From Aalborgiella sp040079635 (GTDB lineage Bacteria > Pseudomonadota > Gammaproteobacteria > Burkholderiales > Burkholderiaceae_C), in contig JBEBJY010000002.1 in NCBI GenBank assembly GCA_040079635.1, positions 99,881 through 163,880 on the forward strand: a stretch of 64,000 nucleotides of DNA. The letters are read 5' to 3'. Each line of letters starts with the position of its first letter. Positions within the stretch are counted from its first letter, which is position 1. The notes beneath the pieces were generated by a model that worked only from the letters and a program-made list of their open reading frames with translations, did no database searches and was not told the DNA's origin. This document shows positions 1-8,420 of this stretch, one piece after another. The position numbers and the translations under genes are program-made.

Positions 1-15
1 AGTGAAAATTTAGTT

Positions 16-939
16 ATGCAAGATACATTATTGAATCAAGAAAATGCAGTAGCGAATTTGTCTGTTACAGCGGGGAAAATGCTCAAACAAGCACGCGTAG
101 ATGCCGGGCTGCACATAGCCGCATTGGCAGTTTCTTTGCGGGTGCCCGTTAAGCGCATTGAAGCGCTTGAAAATGGACAAATGGATTTGCTGCCAGATAT
201 GGTATTTGTCCGTGCATTGACATCTAGCATTTGCCAAGCGCTCAAAATCGATGCGCAACCCATTTTGGATAAATTGCCAAAAGCAGCCTTGCCTCGTTTG
301 TATCATGATGATGTAGCAATTAATACACCTATAGGCACGAAAAATTCAGTCAAGAATTCATGGGTAGCAGAACTTTTTACCTCACCTTTTTTGCTTGGCG
401 TTTTGTTTTTATGTATAGCTGCTGCAGGTATTTATTTTTGGCCAAAAAATATGGCAATGTCAATTCCTCAAACAACAATGGTGCCCAAAGCATCGCCGGA
501 GATGGGTGTTAGTCAAGCAAAAGAGGTGCAAGTTACAAATGAAAGCACTCCAACTATGAGCTTGAACGCTAGCGCCAATTTAGGCACTAATGCTGCTGTA
601 AATGTGTCAATTTCTGACCCAACTAGTTCAGCACCTTTGTTGTCATCGTCAACTGCAACAACGGCGGTCAATGCGCTTTCTGCAAACCCCTCGGTTCCTG
701 CAGATAGTCTTGTTACTTTCAAAGCAACGGGAGAGACATGGGTCGAGGTTAAAAGCGCTACTGGGGGCACTCTATTTAAGAAGCTGCTCATTGCTGGTGA
801 AACGGCAGGTACCTCTGGTGCTTTACCGTTGACGGTGATTGTAGGTCGAGCAGACGCTACGCAAGTTGAAGTACGTGGAAAACCGATTAATTTAATATCC
901 ATAGCGAAAAGTAATGTCGCGCGTTTTGAGGTGAAATGA
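16..939 (+). CDS. rodZ: RodZ-like cytoskeletal HTH membrane protein
   Basis: Probable RodZ, an inner-membrane protein that links the MreB cytoskeleton to the cell-wall elongation machinery. Residues about 19-80 form a Cro/C1-type helix-turn-helix with the family's VPVKRIEALENG segment. One membrane helix spans about residues 124-142. A Ser/Thr/Ala-rich periplasmic linker leads to a C-terminal beta domain (DUF4115 type, about residue 235 onward, FKATGETWVEV). The 307 aa length is normal. It overlaps ispG by 4 bases (ATGA), so the two are translationally coupled. The reading frame stays open to the window edge, so a start further upstream is possible. Function is from family knowledge; the domain order is visible in the sequence. 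Confidence 0.85.
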   Translation: MQDTLLNQENAVANLSVTAGKMLKQARVDAGLHIAALAVSLRVPVKRIEALENGQMDLLPDMVFVRALTSSICQALKIDAQPILDKLPKAALPRLYHDDVAINTPIGTKNSVKNSWVAELFTSPFLLGVLFLCIAAAGIYFWPKNMAMSIPQTTMVPKASPEMGVSQAKEVQVTNESTPTMSLNASANLGTNAAVNVSISDPTSSAPLLSSSTATTAVNALSANPSVPADSLVTFKATGETWVEVKSATGGTLFKKLLIAGETAGTSGALPLTVIVGRADATQVEVRGKPINLISIAKSNVARFEVK

Positions 940-2207
940 TGGCGCCTTGCATGTCAAATTTTGAATCTATTCCCAGCGCAGAACCAGCAGCCAGACATTC
1001 TAGGCAAGCCAATGTTGTTTGGGGCTCGCGGATAGTGACTGTTGGCGGTACTGCCCCAGTTCGTATTCAGTCCATGACCAATACTGACACGGTCGACGCT
1101 ATCGGTACCGCCATTCAAATCAAAGAACTAGCGTTAGCTGGATCAGAAATGGTGCGTATAACAGTCAATACGCCAGAAGCAGCCCAGCAAGTCCCATACA
1201 TTCGCGAACAACTCGACCGTATGGGCATTGATGTGCCGTTGATTGGTGACTTTCATTACAACGGACATCGCTTGCTCACCGACTATCCTGATTGTGCGCA
1301 AGCATTATCAAAATACCGAATCAATCCAGGTAATGTTGGTAAGGGCGATAAAAAAGACAAACAATTTGGTCAAATGATCGAAGCTGCCATTCGCTGGAAT
1401 AAAGCCGTCCGTATTGGTGTCAATTGGGGTAGTTTGGACCAAGAGCTATTGGCTAACTTGATGGATGCCAATGGGCAAAGAGCGGAGCCCTGGGATGTTA
1501 AGCAGGTGATGTACGAAGCATTGGCGACTTCTGCCATTGATTCAGCAAAACTTGCCGAAAGCATGGGTTTGAGCGGCAATCAAATTATTTTATCCTGCAA
1601 AGTCAGCGGTGTTCAAGATTTGATCTCGGTCTATCGCGGATTGTCAAAGCGTTGCGACTACGCGCTTCACCTAGGTTTGACAGAAGCGGGCATGGGCACT
1701 AAAGGCACGGTTGCATCCGCTACCGCTTTGTCAATCTTGCTTCAAGAAGGTATTGGCGACACGATTCGCGTGTCCTTAACGCCACAGCCCGGAGAAGCGC
1801 GTACGCAAGAGGTTTTGATCGCCTCTGAAATACTGCAGGCTATTGGTTTGCGCAGTTTTGTTCCTAGCGTTACCGCTTGCCCAGGATGCGGTCGTACAAC
1901 GAGTTCAACTTTTCAAGAATTGACCAAACAGATTGATGATTTTTTGCGTGCTCAGATGCCCGTTTGGAAAAATCAGTATCCAGGCGTTGAAAAAATGAAA
2001 GTCGCAGTTATGGGTTGCATTGTCAACGGCCCAGGTGAAAGCAAGCATGCAGATATTGGCATCAGCTTGCCTGGTACGGGCGAAGCGCCCGCAGCGCCAG
2101 TTTATATCGACGGTGAGAAAAGTGTGACTTTGCGCGGCGAAGGCATTGCACAAGAGTTTCAAGTGATCGTAGAAAAATACATAGAAAACCGGTATGGCAA
2201 AAAGTGA
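936..2207 (+). CDS. ispG: 4-hydroxy-3-methylbut-2-enyl diphosphate synthase (IspG/GcpE)
   Basis: Seventh enzyme of the MEP isoprenoid pathway. It reductively converts the cyclic diphosphate MEcPP to HMBPP using a [4Fe-4S] cluster. The N-terminal TIM-barrel segment (VRIQSMTNTDT, then the GNVGKGDKK region) and the C-terminal cluster domain are both present. The cluster ligands are CPGC (Cys315 and Cys318), Cys361 in GCIVNGPGES and a following Glu. At 423 aa it is typical for proteobacteria. The start at 936 overlaps rodZ by 4 bases; an ATG at 951 is an alternative. Its last 14 bases overlap the start of hisS, giving a tightly packed rodZ-ispG-hisS operon. Confidence 0.96.
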   Translation: MMAPCMSNFESIPSAEPAARHSRQANVVWGSRIVTVGGTAPVRIQSMTNTDTVDAIGTAIQIKELALAGSEMVRITVNTPEAAQQVPYIREQLDRMGIDVPLIGDFHYNGHRLLTDYPDCAQALSKYRINPGNVGKGDKKDKQFGQMIEAAIRWNKAVRIGVNWGSLDQELLANLMDANGQRAEPWDVKQVMYEALATSAIDSAKLAESMGLSGNQIILSCKVSGVQDLISVYRGLSKRCDYALHLGLTEAGMGTKGTVASATALSILLQEGIGDTIRVSLTPQPGEARTQEVLIASEILQAIGLRSFVPSVTACPGCGRTTSSTFQELTKQIDDFLRAQMPVWKNQYPGVEKMKVAVMGCIVNGPGESKHADIGISLPGTGEAPAAPVYIDGEKSVTLRGEGIAQEFQVIVEKYIENRYGKK

Positions 2208-3495
2208 CAAGATGAGTGAGAAGCTGGTCGCCGTTAAAGGCATGAATGACATATTGCCACCTGACTCAGCGCGGTGGGAATGGTTTGAAGCGCATGTGCG
2301 TGATGTGATGGCTGGCAGTGCATACCGCAATATTCGTACCCCCATTGTTGAACCAACTGCCTTGTTTGTGCGCGGTACGGGTGAAACGACGGATATTGTT
2401 GAAAAAGAGATGTACTCTTTTGAGGACAGATTAAATGGCGAGCAGCTTACTTTGCGCCCTGAAAACACGCCGGGCGTGGTGCGGGCAGCTATTGAGCACA
2501 ACCTCACCTACGAAGGCGGCAAGCGTCTGTATTACATGGGGCCGATGTTTAGGCATGAGCGCCCGCAGCGTGGTCGTTACCGTCAGTTTTACCAGCTTGG
2601 TGCTGAAGCTTTAGGCTTTGCTGGCCCTGAGGTTGATGCTGAATTGATGTTGTTGGTCGATCAGATCTTCAAGCGCGTCGGCGTAAAAAATGTGCGTGTT
2701 GAAATCAACAGTCTTGGTGTTCCAGCAGAGCGTCAAGCGCACCGCACCGCTCTGATTGATTATTTCCAACAAAACGCTGAACTACTAGATGCTGACGCGC
2801 AGCGCCGCTTGCAGACTAACCCGCTACGCATTTTGGATACTAAAAATCCAGCCATGCAAGCGATGGTGCAAGGTGCACCGCAATTGTTAAGCTTCTTAGG
2901 TGAAGCATCGTTAAAGCATTTGGAAACTGTGCAAAGGCTTCTTACTGCTTGCAACGTTCCTTGGGCGGTCAATCCAAGATTGGTTCGTGGCCTCGATTAC
3001 TACAGTCATACAGTTTTTGAATTCATTACGACAGAGCTAGGTGCTCAAGGTACACTTTGTGGTGGCGGACGCTACGACGGTTTGTTTGAAATCCTTGGCG
3101 GTAAACCTACGCCAGCAGTCGGTTGGGGTATGGGCATCGAGCGTGTGCTAGAGCTGCTAAAAGAACAATCTATTGAAGCCTCAAACACGGTTTTAGACGC
3201 TTACGCGATTGTTCCAGATTTGGCGGATGCGATACAAGTTGCTCCTGTGCTACAACAACTGCGGGCACAAGGCATTAGCGTGCAAATGCATGCCACTGCA
3301 GATGGTGCAGCCGGTGCCATGAAAAGCCAATTCAAAAAAGCAGATGCCAGCGGCGCACGTTATGCCTTGGTATTTGGCGCTGAAGAGTTAGCCAAACAGC
3401 AGGTTGCGGTGAAATCTTTACGCGACGGGCAGGGCGCACAAACGCTGCAGTCTTTAGAATCCGTAGAATCATGGGCTAAAACCTTAATGGTTTAA
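2194..3495 (+). CDS. hisS: Histidyl-tRNA synthetase
   Basis: Class II aminoacyl-tRNA synthetase that charges tRNA-His. Visible signatures are KGMNDILPP at the N-terminus, motif 2 (MFRHERPQRGRYRQFYQ), the histidine-specific LVRGLDYYSHTVFE, and motif 3 (GWGMGIERVLEL). The C-terminal anticodon-binding domain covers roughly the last 100 residues. The 433 aa length is standard. The first ATG lies inside ispG; an ATG at 2212 (MSEKLVAVKGMND) is equally plausible and would remove the overlap. The rodZ-ispG-hisS-yfgM-bamB-der order is conserved in Betaproteobacteria. Confidence 0.96.
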   Translation: MAKSDKMSEKLVAVKGMNDILPPDSARWEWFEAHVRDVMAGSAYRNIRTPIVEPTALFVRGTGETTDIVEKEMYSFEDRLNGEQLTLRPENTPGVVRAAIEHNLTYEGGKRLYYMGPMFRHERPQRGRYRQFYQLGAEALGFAGPEVDAELMLLVDQIFKRVGVKNVRVEINSLGVPAERQAHRTALIDYFQQNAELLDADAQRRLQTNPLRILDTKNPAMQAMVQGAPQLLSFLGEASLKHLETVQRLLTACNVPWAVNPRLVRGLDYYSHTVFEFITTELGAQGTLCGGGRYDGLFEILGGKPTPAVGWGMGIERVLELLKEQSIEASNTVLDAYAIVPDLADAIQVAPVLQQLRAQGISVQMHATADGAAGAMKSQFKKADASGARYALVFGAEELAKQQVAVKSLRDGQGAQTLQSLESVESWAKTLMV

Positions 3496-3590
3496 GCGAT
3501 AATTTTTTAAGGTTTAAGTTTTCACAGTTTAAGTTTTTAATATCTGCATTTTTAGTATTCAACATTCATTTTTTATAAATAAGTATTTTT

Positions 3591-4289
3591 ATGGCAAACC
3601 ATCTCGACCTAGACGAACAAGAACAATTAGATGAATTCAAGCATTTTTGGAAGCAATATGGCAACCTGATTACTTGGGTGTTGATCGCGGTTTTAGGTGC
3701 CTTTGCCGCTTGGAACGCTTACGAGTACTGGCAGCGCAGCCAAGCTACGCAGGCTGCAGCCATGTTTGACGAGGTTGAGCGCAGCATTGCCACAGGCGAT
3801 GTGGCCAAGGTCGAACGTGCTTTGTCTGACATGAATGCCAAATTCGGCTCTAGCCCCTACGCGCAACAAGCAGGTTTGCTGGCAGCTAAAACGTTTTATG
3901 AAAAAGGCAACCTTGATGCCAGCAAAAAAGCCCTAGCGACCGTTGCAGAAAAATCATCTGACGTGGGCTACCAAGCTATTGCTAAGCTGCGCTTGGCAAG
4001 TGCGCTGATTGAAGGTAAAAGTTACGACGATGCGATGAAGCAATTGTCAGGCGCCTATCCTAAAGAATTTGAGCCTATGGCAGCAGATCGCCGTGGCGAC
4101 GTACTGGCTTTGCAGGGCAAACCTGCAGAAGCGAAAGCTGAATACGTCAAAGCATACAAAGGCTTTGACGATAAGTCTGGCTACCGCCGTTTGGTCGAAG
4201 TTAAGTTGAATGCTTTGGGTGGTGATCCTGTTACAACCCCTGTGACCGAGGTCGCAGCTAAAGATGCGGCGGCGGAGCAGAAGAAATGA
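3591..4289 (+). CDS. yfgM: YfgM-like ancillary SecYEG/BAM-associated TPR protein
   Basis: Single-pass inner-membrane protein with a periplasmic tetratricopeptide-like domain, related to E. coli YfgM, which associates with the Sec translocon and periplasmic chaperones. The N-terminus is cytoplasmic and acidic (LDLDEQEQLDEFKHFWKQYG), followed by one membrane helix at about residues 24-43. Helical repeats rich in Ala and Lys make up the rest. It overlaps bamB by four bases (ATGA), matching the usual yfgM-bamB-der arrangement. A 95-base AT-rich spacer separates it from hisS. Assignment rests on topology, size (232 aa) and context. Confidence 0.9.
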   Translation: MANHLDLDEQEQLDEFKHFWKQYGNLITWVLIAVLGAFAAWNAYEYWQRSQATQAAAMFDEVERSIATGDVAKVERALSDMNAKFGSSPYAQQAGLLAAKTFYEKGNLDASKKALATVAEKSSDVGYQAIAKLRLASALIEGKSYDDAMKQLSGAYPKEFEPMAADRRGDVLALQGKPAEAKAEYVKAYKGFDDKSGYRRLVEVKLNALGGDPVTTPVTEVAAKDAAAEQKK

Positions 4290-5443
4290 AAATGGGTGAG
4301 GCGGTCCTTAGAATTACCACACGAGCAGCGGTCTGCTTAACTGCTGGCTTGTTGGTTGCTTGTGCTGGGGGTGGTGACAAAGCCAAGCCGGCAGAGCTTG
4401 CAACCAATGCGTCAAAATTAGGTGTGCGCTTAGCTTGGACGGCGCGACTGGGTGCTGTTAATTTTCCTTTGAATATTGCTGTAGCCAGCGTAAATAATAC
4501 CAATAATGCTATCTTTACTGTAGCTGATAACGAGGGTGTTGTCGCTGCATTTGATGCTGTAAGTGGGCGTCAATTGTGGCGTGCTCAGGCTGGCAAGGCA
4601 CTTGCAGCGGGCGTCGGTGCCGATGCTGGCTTTGCGGCGGTTGTAACTACTTCAAACGAGTTGATTGCTTTCGACAATGGCCGCGAAGTATGGCGACAAA
4701 AATTAGGCAACTCTAGCTACACTGCACCGTTGGTTTCTGGTGGTAAAGTTTTTGTATTAGGCGGTGACCGAGCGATTTCTGCCTTCGAATTGTCAGATGG
4801 TAAAAAGCTGTGGTCACAAAAAAAATCAACCGAGGCTTTGATCTTGCGTCAATCTGGCGTTTTGTTGATGGTGTCTGACACCTTGGTGTCCAGCGCTTCA
4901 GGTCGTTTGCTGGGTATCAATCCGCTGGATGGTAACGTTCGATGGAGCACACCTATTGCTACGGCACGTGGCACCAACGAGATTGAGCGCTTGGTCGATC
5001 TGGTCGGTCGTGTCTCAAACAACAGCGAGGTTGTGTGTGCACGGGCTTACCGCGTCAGCGTTGGCTGCGTTAATACCTTGCGTGGCAGTTTGTTGTGGAC
5101 CAAGCCAGCCGTGGGGCAGGAAGGCGTTCAGGGCGATGCTCGCACCTTGTTTGGGGCTGAATCGGATGGCAAAGTCATCGCTTGGAATCGTCTCAATGGT
5201 GAGCGCTTATGGCAGACGGAGCAGCTGCTCAACCGCAATTTGTCCGCTCCAGCCGTGTTGGACAAGGCGATTGCCGTGGGCGACAGCACAGGATTCGTGC
5301 ATTTTCTGTCTAAAACTGACGGTTCACCGCTGAACCGCATGACGACGGATGGCTCTGCCATGGCTGCTGCGCCAGTGGTTGTAGGCAATACGCTGGTAGT
5401 GGTGACACGCAATGGCGGTGTTTTTGGGTTTATGCCAGAGTAA
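4286..5443 (+). CDS. bamB: Outer membrane protein assembly factor BamB
   Basis: Lipoprotein subunit of the BAM complex that inserts beta-barrel proteins into the outer membrane. A signal peptide ends in the lipobox LVAC with the acylated Cys at residue 26. The mature part is a PQQ-like beta-propeller with recurring blades containing G-x-x-LW or G-x-x-VRW motifs (SGRQLWRA, DGKKLWSQ, DGNVRWST, NGERLWQT). The 385 aa length matches the family. The start overlaps yfgM by 4 bases; an ATG at 4292 is an alternative. A 147-base gap to der contains the imperfect hairpin GCCTTA...TAAGGC near 5444 without a T-run. Confidence 0.94.
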   Translation: MKMGEAVLRITTRAAVCLTAGLLVACAGGGDKAKPAELATNASKLGVRLAWTARLGAVNFPLNIAVASVNNTNNAIFTVADNEGVVAAFDAVSGRQLWRAQAGKALAAGVGADAGFAAVVTTSNELIAFDNGREVWRQKLGNSSYTAPLVSGGKVFVLGGDRAISAFELSDGKKLWSQKKSTEALILRQSGVLLMVSDTLVSSASGRLLGINPLDGNVRWSTPIATARGTNEIERLVDLVGRVSNNSEVVCARAYRVSVGCVNTLRGSLLWTKPAVGQEGVQGDARTLFGAESDGKVIAWNRLNGERLWQTEQLLNRNLSAPAVLDKAIAVGDSTGFVHFLSKTDGSPLNRMTTDGSAMAAAPVVVGNTLVVVTRNGGVFGFMPE

Positions 5444-5590
5444 GCCTTAGTAAGCTTAAGTAAGGCAGGGTAAAATGGCAGTTCTGGCCAGCATTGCTTT
5501 TGTAAAATTGCTAGAAATTCGGTAACCCGCCCAGACGGCTTGCCATCACCTCTGCTGTAGAAGCTCTCTGCACACAAAAATAATAAAAAA

Positions 5591-6943
5591 ATGAAACCAG
5601 TATTAGCCCTTGTTGGCCGCCCGAACGTCGGCAAATCAACCCTGTTTAACCGTTTGACTAAAACGCGTGACGCCATCGTTGCCGATTTTGCTGGCTTGAC
5701 GCGTGACCGCCACTACGGCAACGGCAAACAAGGCAAACTCGAATACATCGTCATCGACACCGGTGGTTTTGAGCCCGACGCCGAAACCGGCATTTACAAA
5801 GAAATGGCTAAACAAACCCGCCAAGCTGTGGCTGAGGCGGATGTGGTCATTTTCATGTTGGACGCTCGCTCAGGCGTCTGTGCACAAGACCACGACATTG
5901 CCAAATACCTTCGAAAACTAGGCAAAACCTGCATTTTGGTCGCCAACAAAGCCGAAGGCATGACCAACAGCCACCAATTGGGCGAGTTTTTTGAGCTTGG
6001 CTTGGGCGATGTGCATGGCATTTCTGCTTCACACGGCCAAGGTACGCGTGAACTGGTTGATTTGGCATTTCATACCCTGCAATTGGGTGCGCCTGAAGCC
6101 GAGGAAGAGATTGACAATGGCGCTATCAAACTTGCGGTAGCGGGTCGCCCGAACGTCGGCAAATCAACGTTAATTAACACTTGGCTAGGCGAAGAGCGTT
6201 TGGTCGCTTTTGACTTACCCGGCACCACGCGCGATGCTATTTCTGTGCCTTTTGAGCGCGATGGACAGCTTTTTGAGTTGATTGACACAGCCGGTTTGCG
6301 CCGTAAGGGGCAAGTTTTTGAAGCGATTGAGAAGTTTTCCGTTGTAAAAACCCTGCAAGCCATTGCGACTGCCAACGTCGTTTTACTATTGATTGACGCT
6401 GAACAGGGCGTGACGGATCAAGACGCGCATATCGCAGGTTATATCTTAGAAAGCGGCCGTGCGGTGGTGATTGCCATCAACAAATGGGATGCTGTCGATT
6501 CATACCAGCGCGATTTGGTGCAGCGGTCGATTGAAACGCGTCTGTCCTTCTTGAAATTCGCTGAATTGCACTTCATTTCTGCCAAAAAACGCCAAGGCTT
6601 AGGTCCTGTTTGGAGTTCGATTGCCAAAGCGCACCGTTCTGCAACCATCAAGATGACGACACCAGTTTTGACGCGTTTGCTCCTGGAAGCGACCCAATTC
6701 CAAAGCCCAGAGCGTGCTGGCATGTTCCGCCCCAAGCTGCGTTATGCGCATCAAGGTGGCATGAATCCACCCGTGATTGTGGTTCATGGCAATTCGCTTG
6801 AGCACGTATCAGCCTCTTACAAACGCTTTTTAGAAGGGCGTTTTCGCAAAGAATTCAAACTGGTGGGCACGCCGTTGCGTATTGAGATGAAAACCAGCAC
6901 CAACCCCTATGCAGGCAAAGAGAGTAATCGCGTCAGAGAATAA
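5591..6943 (+). CDS. der: Ribosome biogenesis GTPase Der (EngA)
   Basis: Essential double GTPase that acts in 50S ribosomal subunit maturation. Two tandem G domains are visible, each with the P-loop GRPNVGKST (near residues 9 and 185), DTGG or DTAG switch motifs, and NKxE or NKWD. A C-terminal KH-like domain begins around residue 355 and ends with TSTNPYAGK. The 450 aa length is normal. In related genomes I recall hfq and hflX following der. Here the next DNA is an insertion sequence and then catabolic genes, so local synteny is broken just after der. Confidence 0.97.
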   Translation: MKPVLALVGRPNVGKSTLFNRLTKTRDAIVADFAGLTRDRHYGNGKQGKLEYIVIDTGGFEPDAETGIYKEMAKQTRQAVAEADVVIFMLDARSGVCAQDHDIAKYLRKLGKTCILVANKAEGMTNSHQLGEFFELGLGDVHGISASHGQGTRELVDLAFHTLQLGAPEAEEEIDNGAIKLAVAGRPNVGKSTLINTWLGEERLVAFDLPGTTRDAISVPFERDGQLFELIDTAGLRRKGQVFEAIEKFSVVKTLQAIATANVVLLLIDAEQGVTDQDAHIAGYILESGRAVVIAINKWDAVDSYQRDLVQRSIETRLSFLKFAELHFISAKKRQGLGPVWSSIAKAHRSATIKMTTPVLTRLLLEATQFQSPERAGMFRPKLRYAHQGGMNPPVIVVHGNSLEHVSASYKRFLEGRFRKEFKLVGTPLRIEMKTSTNPYAGKESNRVRE

Positions 6944-6954
6944 TCTCTTTATTG

Positions 6955-6964
6955 GGGTGCAAGC
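6955..6964. repeat. Target-site duplication, left copy
   Basis: The 10 bases GGGTGCAAGC occur here and again at 8296-8305, exactly flanking the inverted repeats of the IS4-type element. A 10-13 bp duplication is usual for IS4-family insertions. It indicates a simple insertion without deletion. Confidence 0.85.
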
Positions 6965-6965
6965 A

Positions 6966-8295
6966 ACTACTTTCCGGAGATGTCATTTTAAATTTCACGT
7001 AATCCATTGATTTTATTGAATAATTTGGTCTTTCGGCCGGAAATCTATTTGAACTCCAGTCACGCCATGAGAGACACTGCATCTCATTTGTGAGGTGTAC
7101 TCATGCGCAAAGGCGAACTCGTGTTCGCTCAACTCAGTGAACACCTCTCTAAAGCTGTTTTTGCGCAATGCGTCTCTCGCTATGCGGGAAAGTATCCGAC
7201 GTTGTCTTTCTCGCATTGGGATCAACTCTTGTGCATGATGTTTGCGCAATTAACAGCGCGTGCAAGTTTGCGTGACATCACCACTTGCCTGCACAGTCAA
7301 CGCGCCAAGTTGTACCACGCAGGTTTTCGTGGTGCCATCGCGCGTTCGACATTAGCGGACGCCAACGAGAAACGAGATTGCAGGATTTTTGAAGATTACG
7401 CGCTGCACCTGATCGGCATTGCACGTTCGCTTTATGCCACAGATAAGCTAAATTTGGAGTTTGCTCAAACGGTCTACGCCATCAATGCAACCACGGTTGA
7501 TCTGTGTTTGAGATAGTTTGACTGGGCACCTGCCACCAAAGGACGAGCGGGCATCAAAGTTCATACGCTGCTTGATCTTCGTGGCAACATCCCAACCTTT
7601 ATCCGCATCACCGGTTCACGTGTCAGTGAAGTCAGTGATGTCAGCTTTTTAGACCATTTACACCTAGAAGCAGGTAGCTTTTATCTGATGGACAGGGCTT
7701 ACGTACACTTTGCACGACTCATGCGCTTTGTCCATGCTGGGGCGTTCTTTGTGGTGCGTTCCAAGTACAACTTGCAATGCCGTATTGTGCAAGTTGATCC
7801 GACAAATGAAGCCCTTGGCATTCTCAAAGATGAGCGCATCGTTTTGATGGGTAAAGACACACAAACGTCATACCCAGTGCCATTGCGCAGAATTGAGTTC
7901 TATGACCGCGAGCAAGACCGTTATATGGCGTTTTTAACCAACCATTTCGAGCTCCAAGCCAGTCAAATTGCGGTGCTGTAAAAGCACCGCTGGCAGGTCG
8001 AACTGTTCTTTAAATGGATTAAACAAAATTTGCGTATCAAAGCCTTCGTCGGGACAAGTGCCAATGCAGTGAAGACGCAAATTTGGACGGCTATTTGTAC
8101 TTATGTGCTGGTGGCAATCATCAAAAAACGATTAAATATCGCAGCTTCGATGCATTCAGTACTGCAGGCTCTGAGGTTGACTTTGTTTGAAGCAACTGCT
8201 TTGCATGAGTTGTTCAATCAAGCTGCGCACAGACGAGCTGTCGCATAACAATGAGAGCCAGATATCGCTGTTTGGGGAAATATCCGGACAGTAGT
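6966..8295 (+). mobile_element. Decayed IS4-family insertion sequence
   Basis: About 1330 bp. The left terminus starts ACTACTTTCCGGAGAT and the right terminus, read inward on the other strand, starts ACTACTGTCCGGATAT. These are imperfect inverted repeats that match at 14 of the first 16 bases. Both ends abut copies of GGGTGCAAGC. Inside is one transposase frame of the DUF4372/DDE type, interrupted by two stop codons. The element fills the gap between der and the glucarate-dehydratase-like gene. It looks inactive unless a related copy elsewhere supplies transposase. Confidence 0.9.
7103..8248 (+). pseudogene. IS4-family transposase, broken by two in-frame stops
   Basis: All three pieces (7103-7516, 7517-7981, 7982-8248) lie in the same frame, so the damage is point mutation and not frameshift. 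The first stop is TAG at 7514-7516, where relatives read Leu in DLCLSLFPWA. The second is TAA at 7979-7981, where relatives have Tyr before the K-x-RWQVELFFKWIKQ block that carries the catalytic Glu. The first catalytic Asp, normally in DATTxDLCL, reads Asn here (NATTVDLCL, codon AAT). The second catalytic Asp (YLMDRAY) and the Glu (RWQVELFF) remain. The N-terminal part matches the DUF4372 domain. Three independent inactivating changes argue for an old insertion. Confidence 0.9.
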
Positions 8296-8305
8296 GGGTG
8301 CAAGC
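8296..8305. repeat. Target-site duplication, right copy
   Basis: GGGTGCAAGC, identical to 6955-6964. It directly follows the right inverted repeat of the IS4-type element. Confidence 0.85.
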
Positions 8306-8332
8306 GTATTTATCTGCCAAAGTGATTCATAC

Positions 8333-8395
8333 TTGACAATTTTCGCGTTCATCAGCAAAATGCATGTCATCAGACAACCGATGACTATAGTCATC
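8333..8395 (+). promoter_or_regulatory. Putative promoter and operator of the glucarate-dehydratase-like gene
   Basis: A TTGACA -35 box at 8333-8338 is followed after 17 bases by a weak CAAAAT -10. Downstream lie three copies of one hexamer in alternating orientation: GTCATC (8366-8371), GATGAC (8380-8385) and GTCATC (8390-8395). The last two form the perfect 16 bp palindrome GATGACTATAGTCATC at 8380-8395, ending 25 bases before the start codon. This placement suits a repressor. The regulator is not in the window; a GntR- or LysR-type protein would be usual for such genes (inference). Confidence 0.5.
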
Positions 8396-8420
8396 CATTT
8401 TGCTAGATTACTCAGCTCCC

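Noticed and set aside
8303..8318. CAAGCGTATTTATCTGCC as a ninth copy of the dispersed repeat
   Set aside because: It shares only GCGTATTTAT and lacks both hairpins; it is more likely chance next to the IS target duplication.
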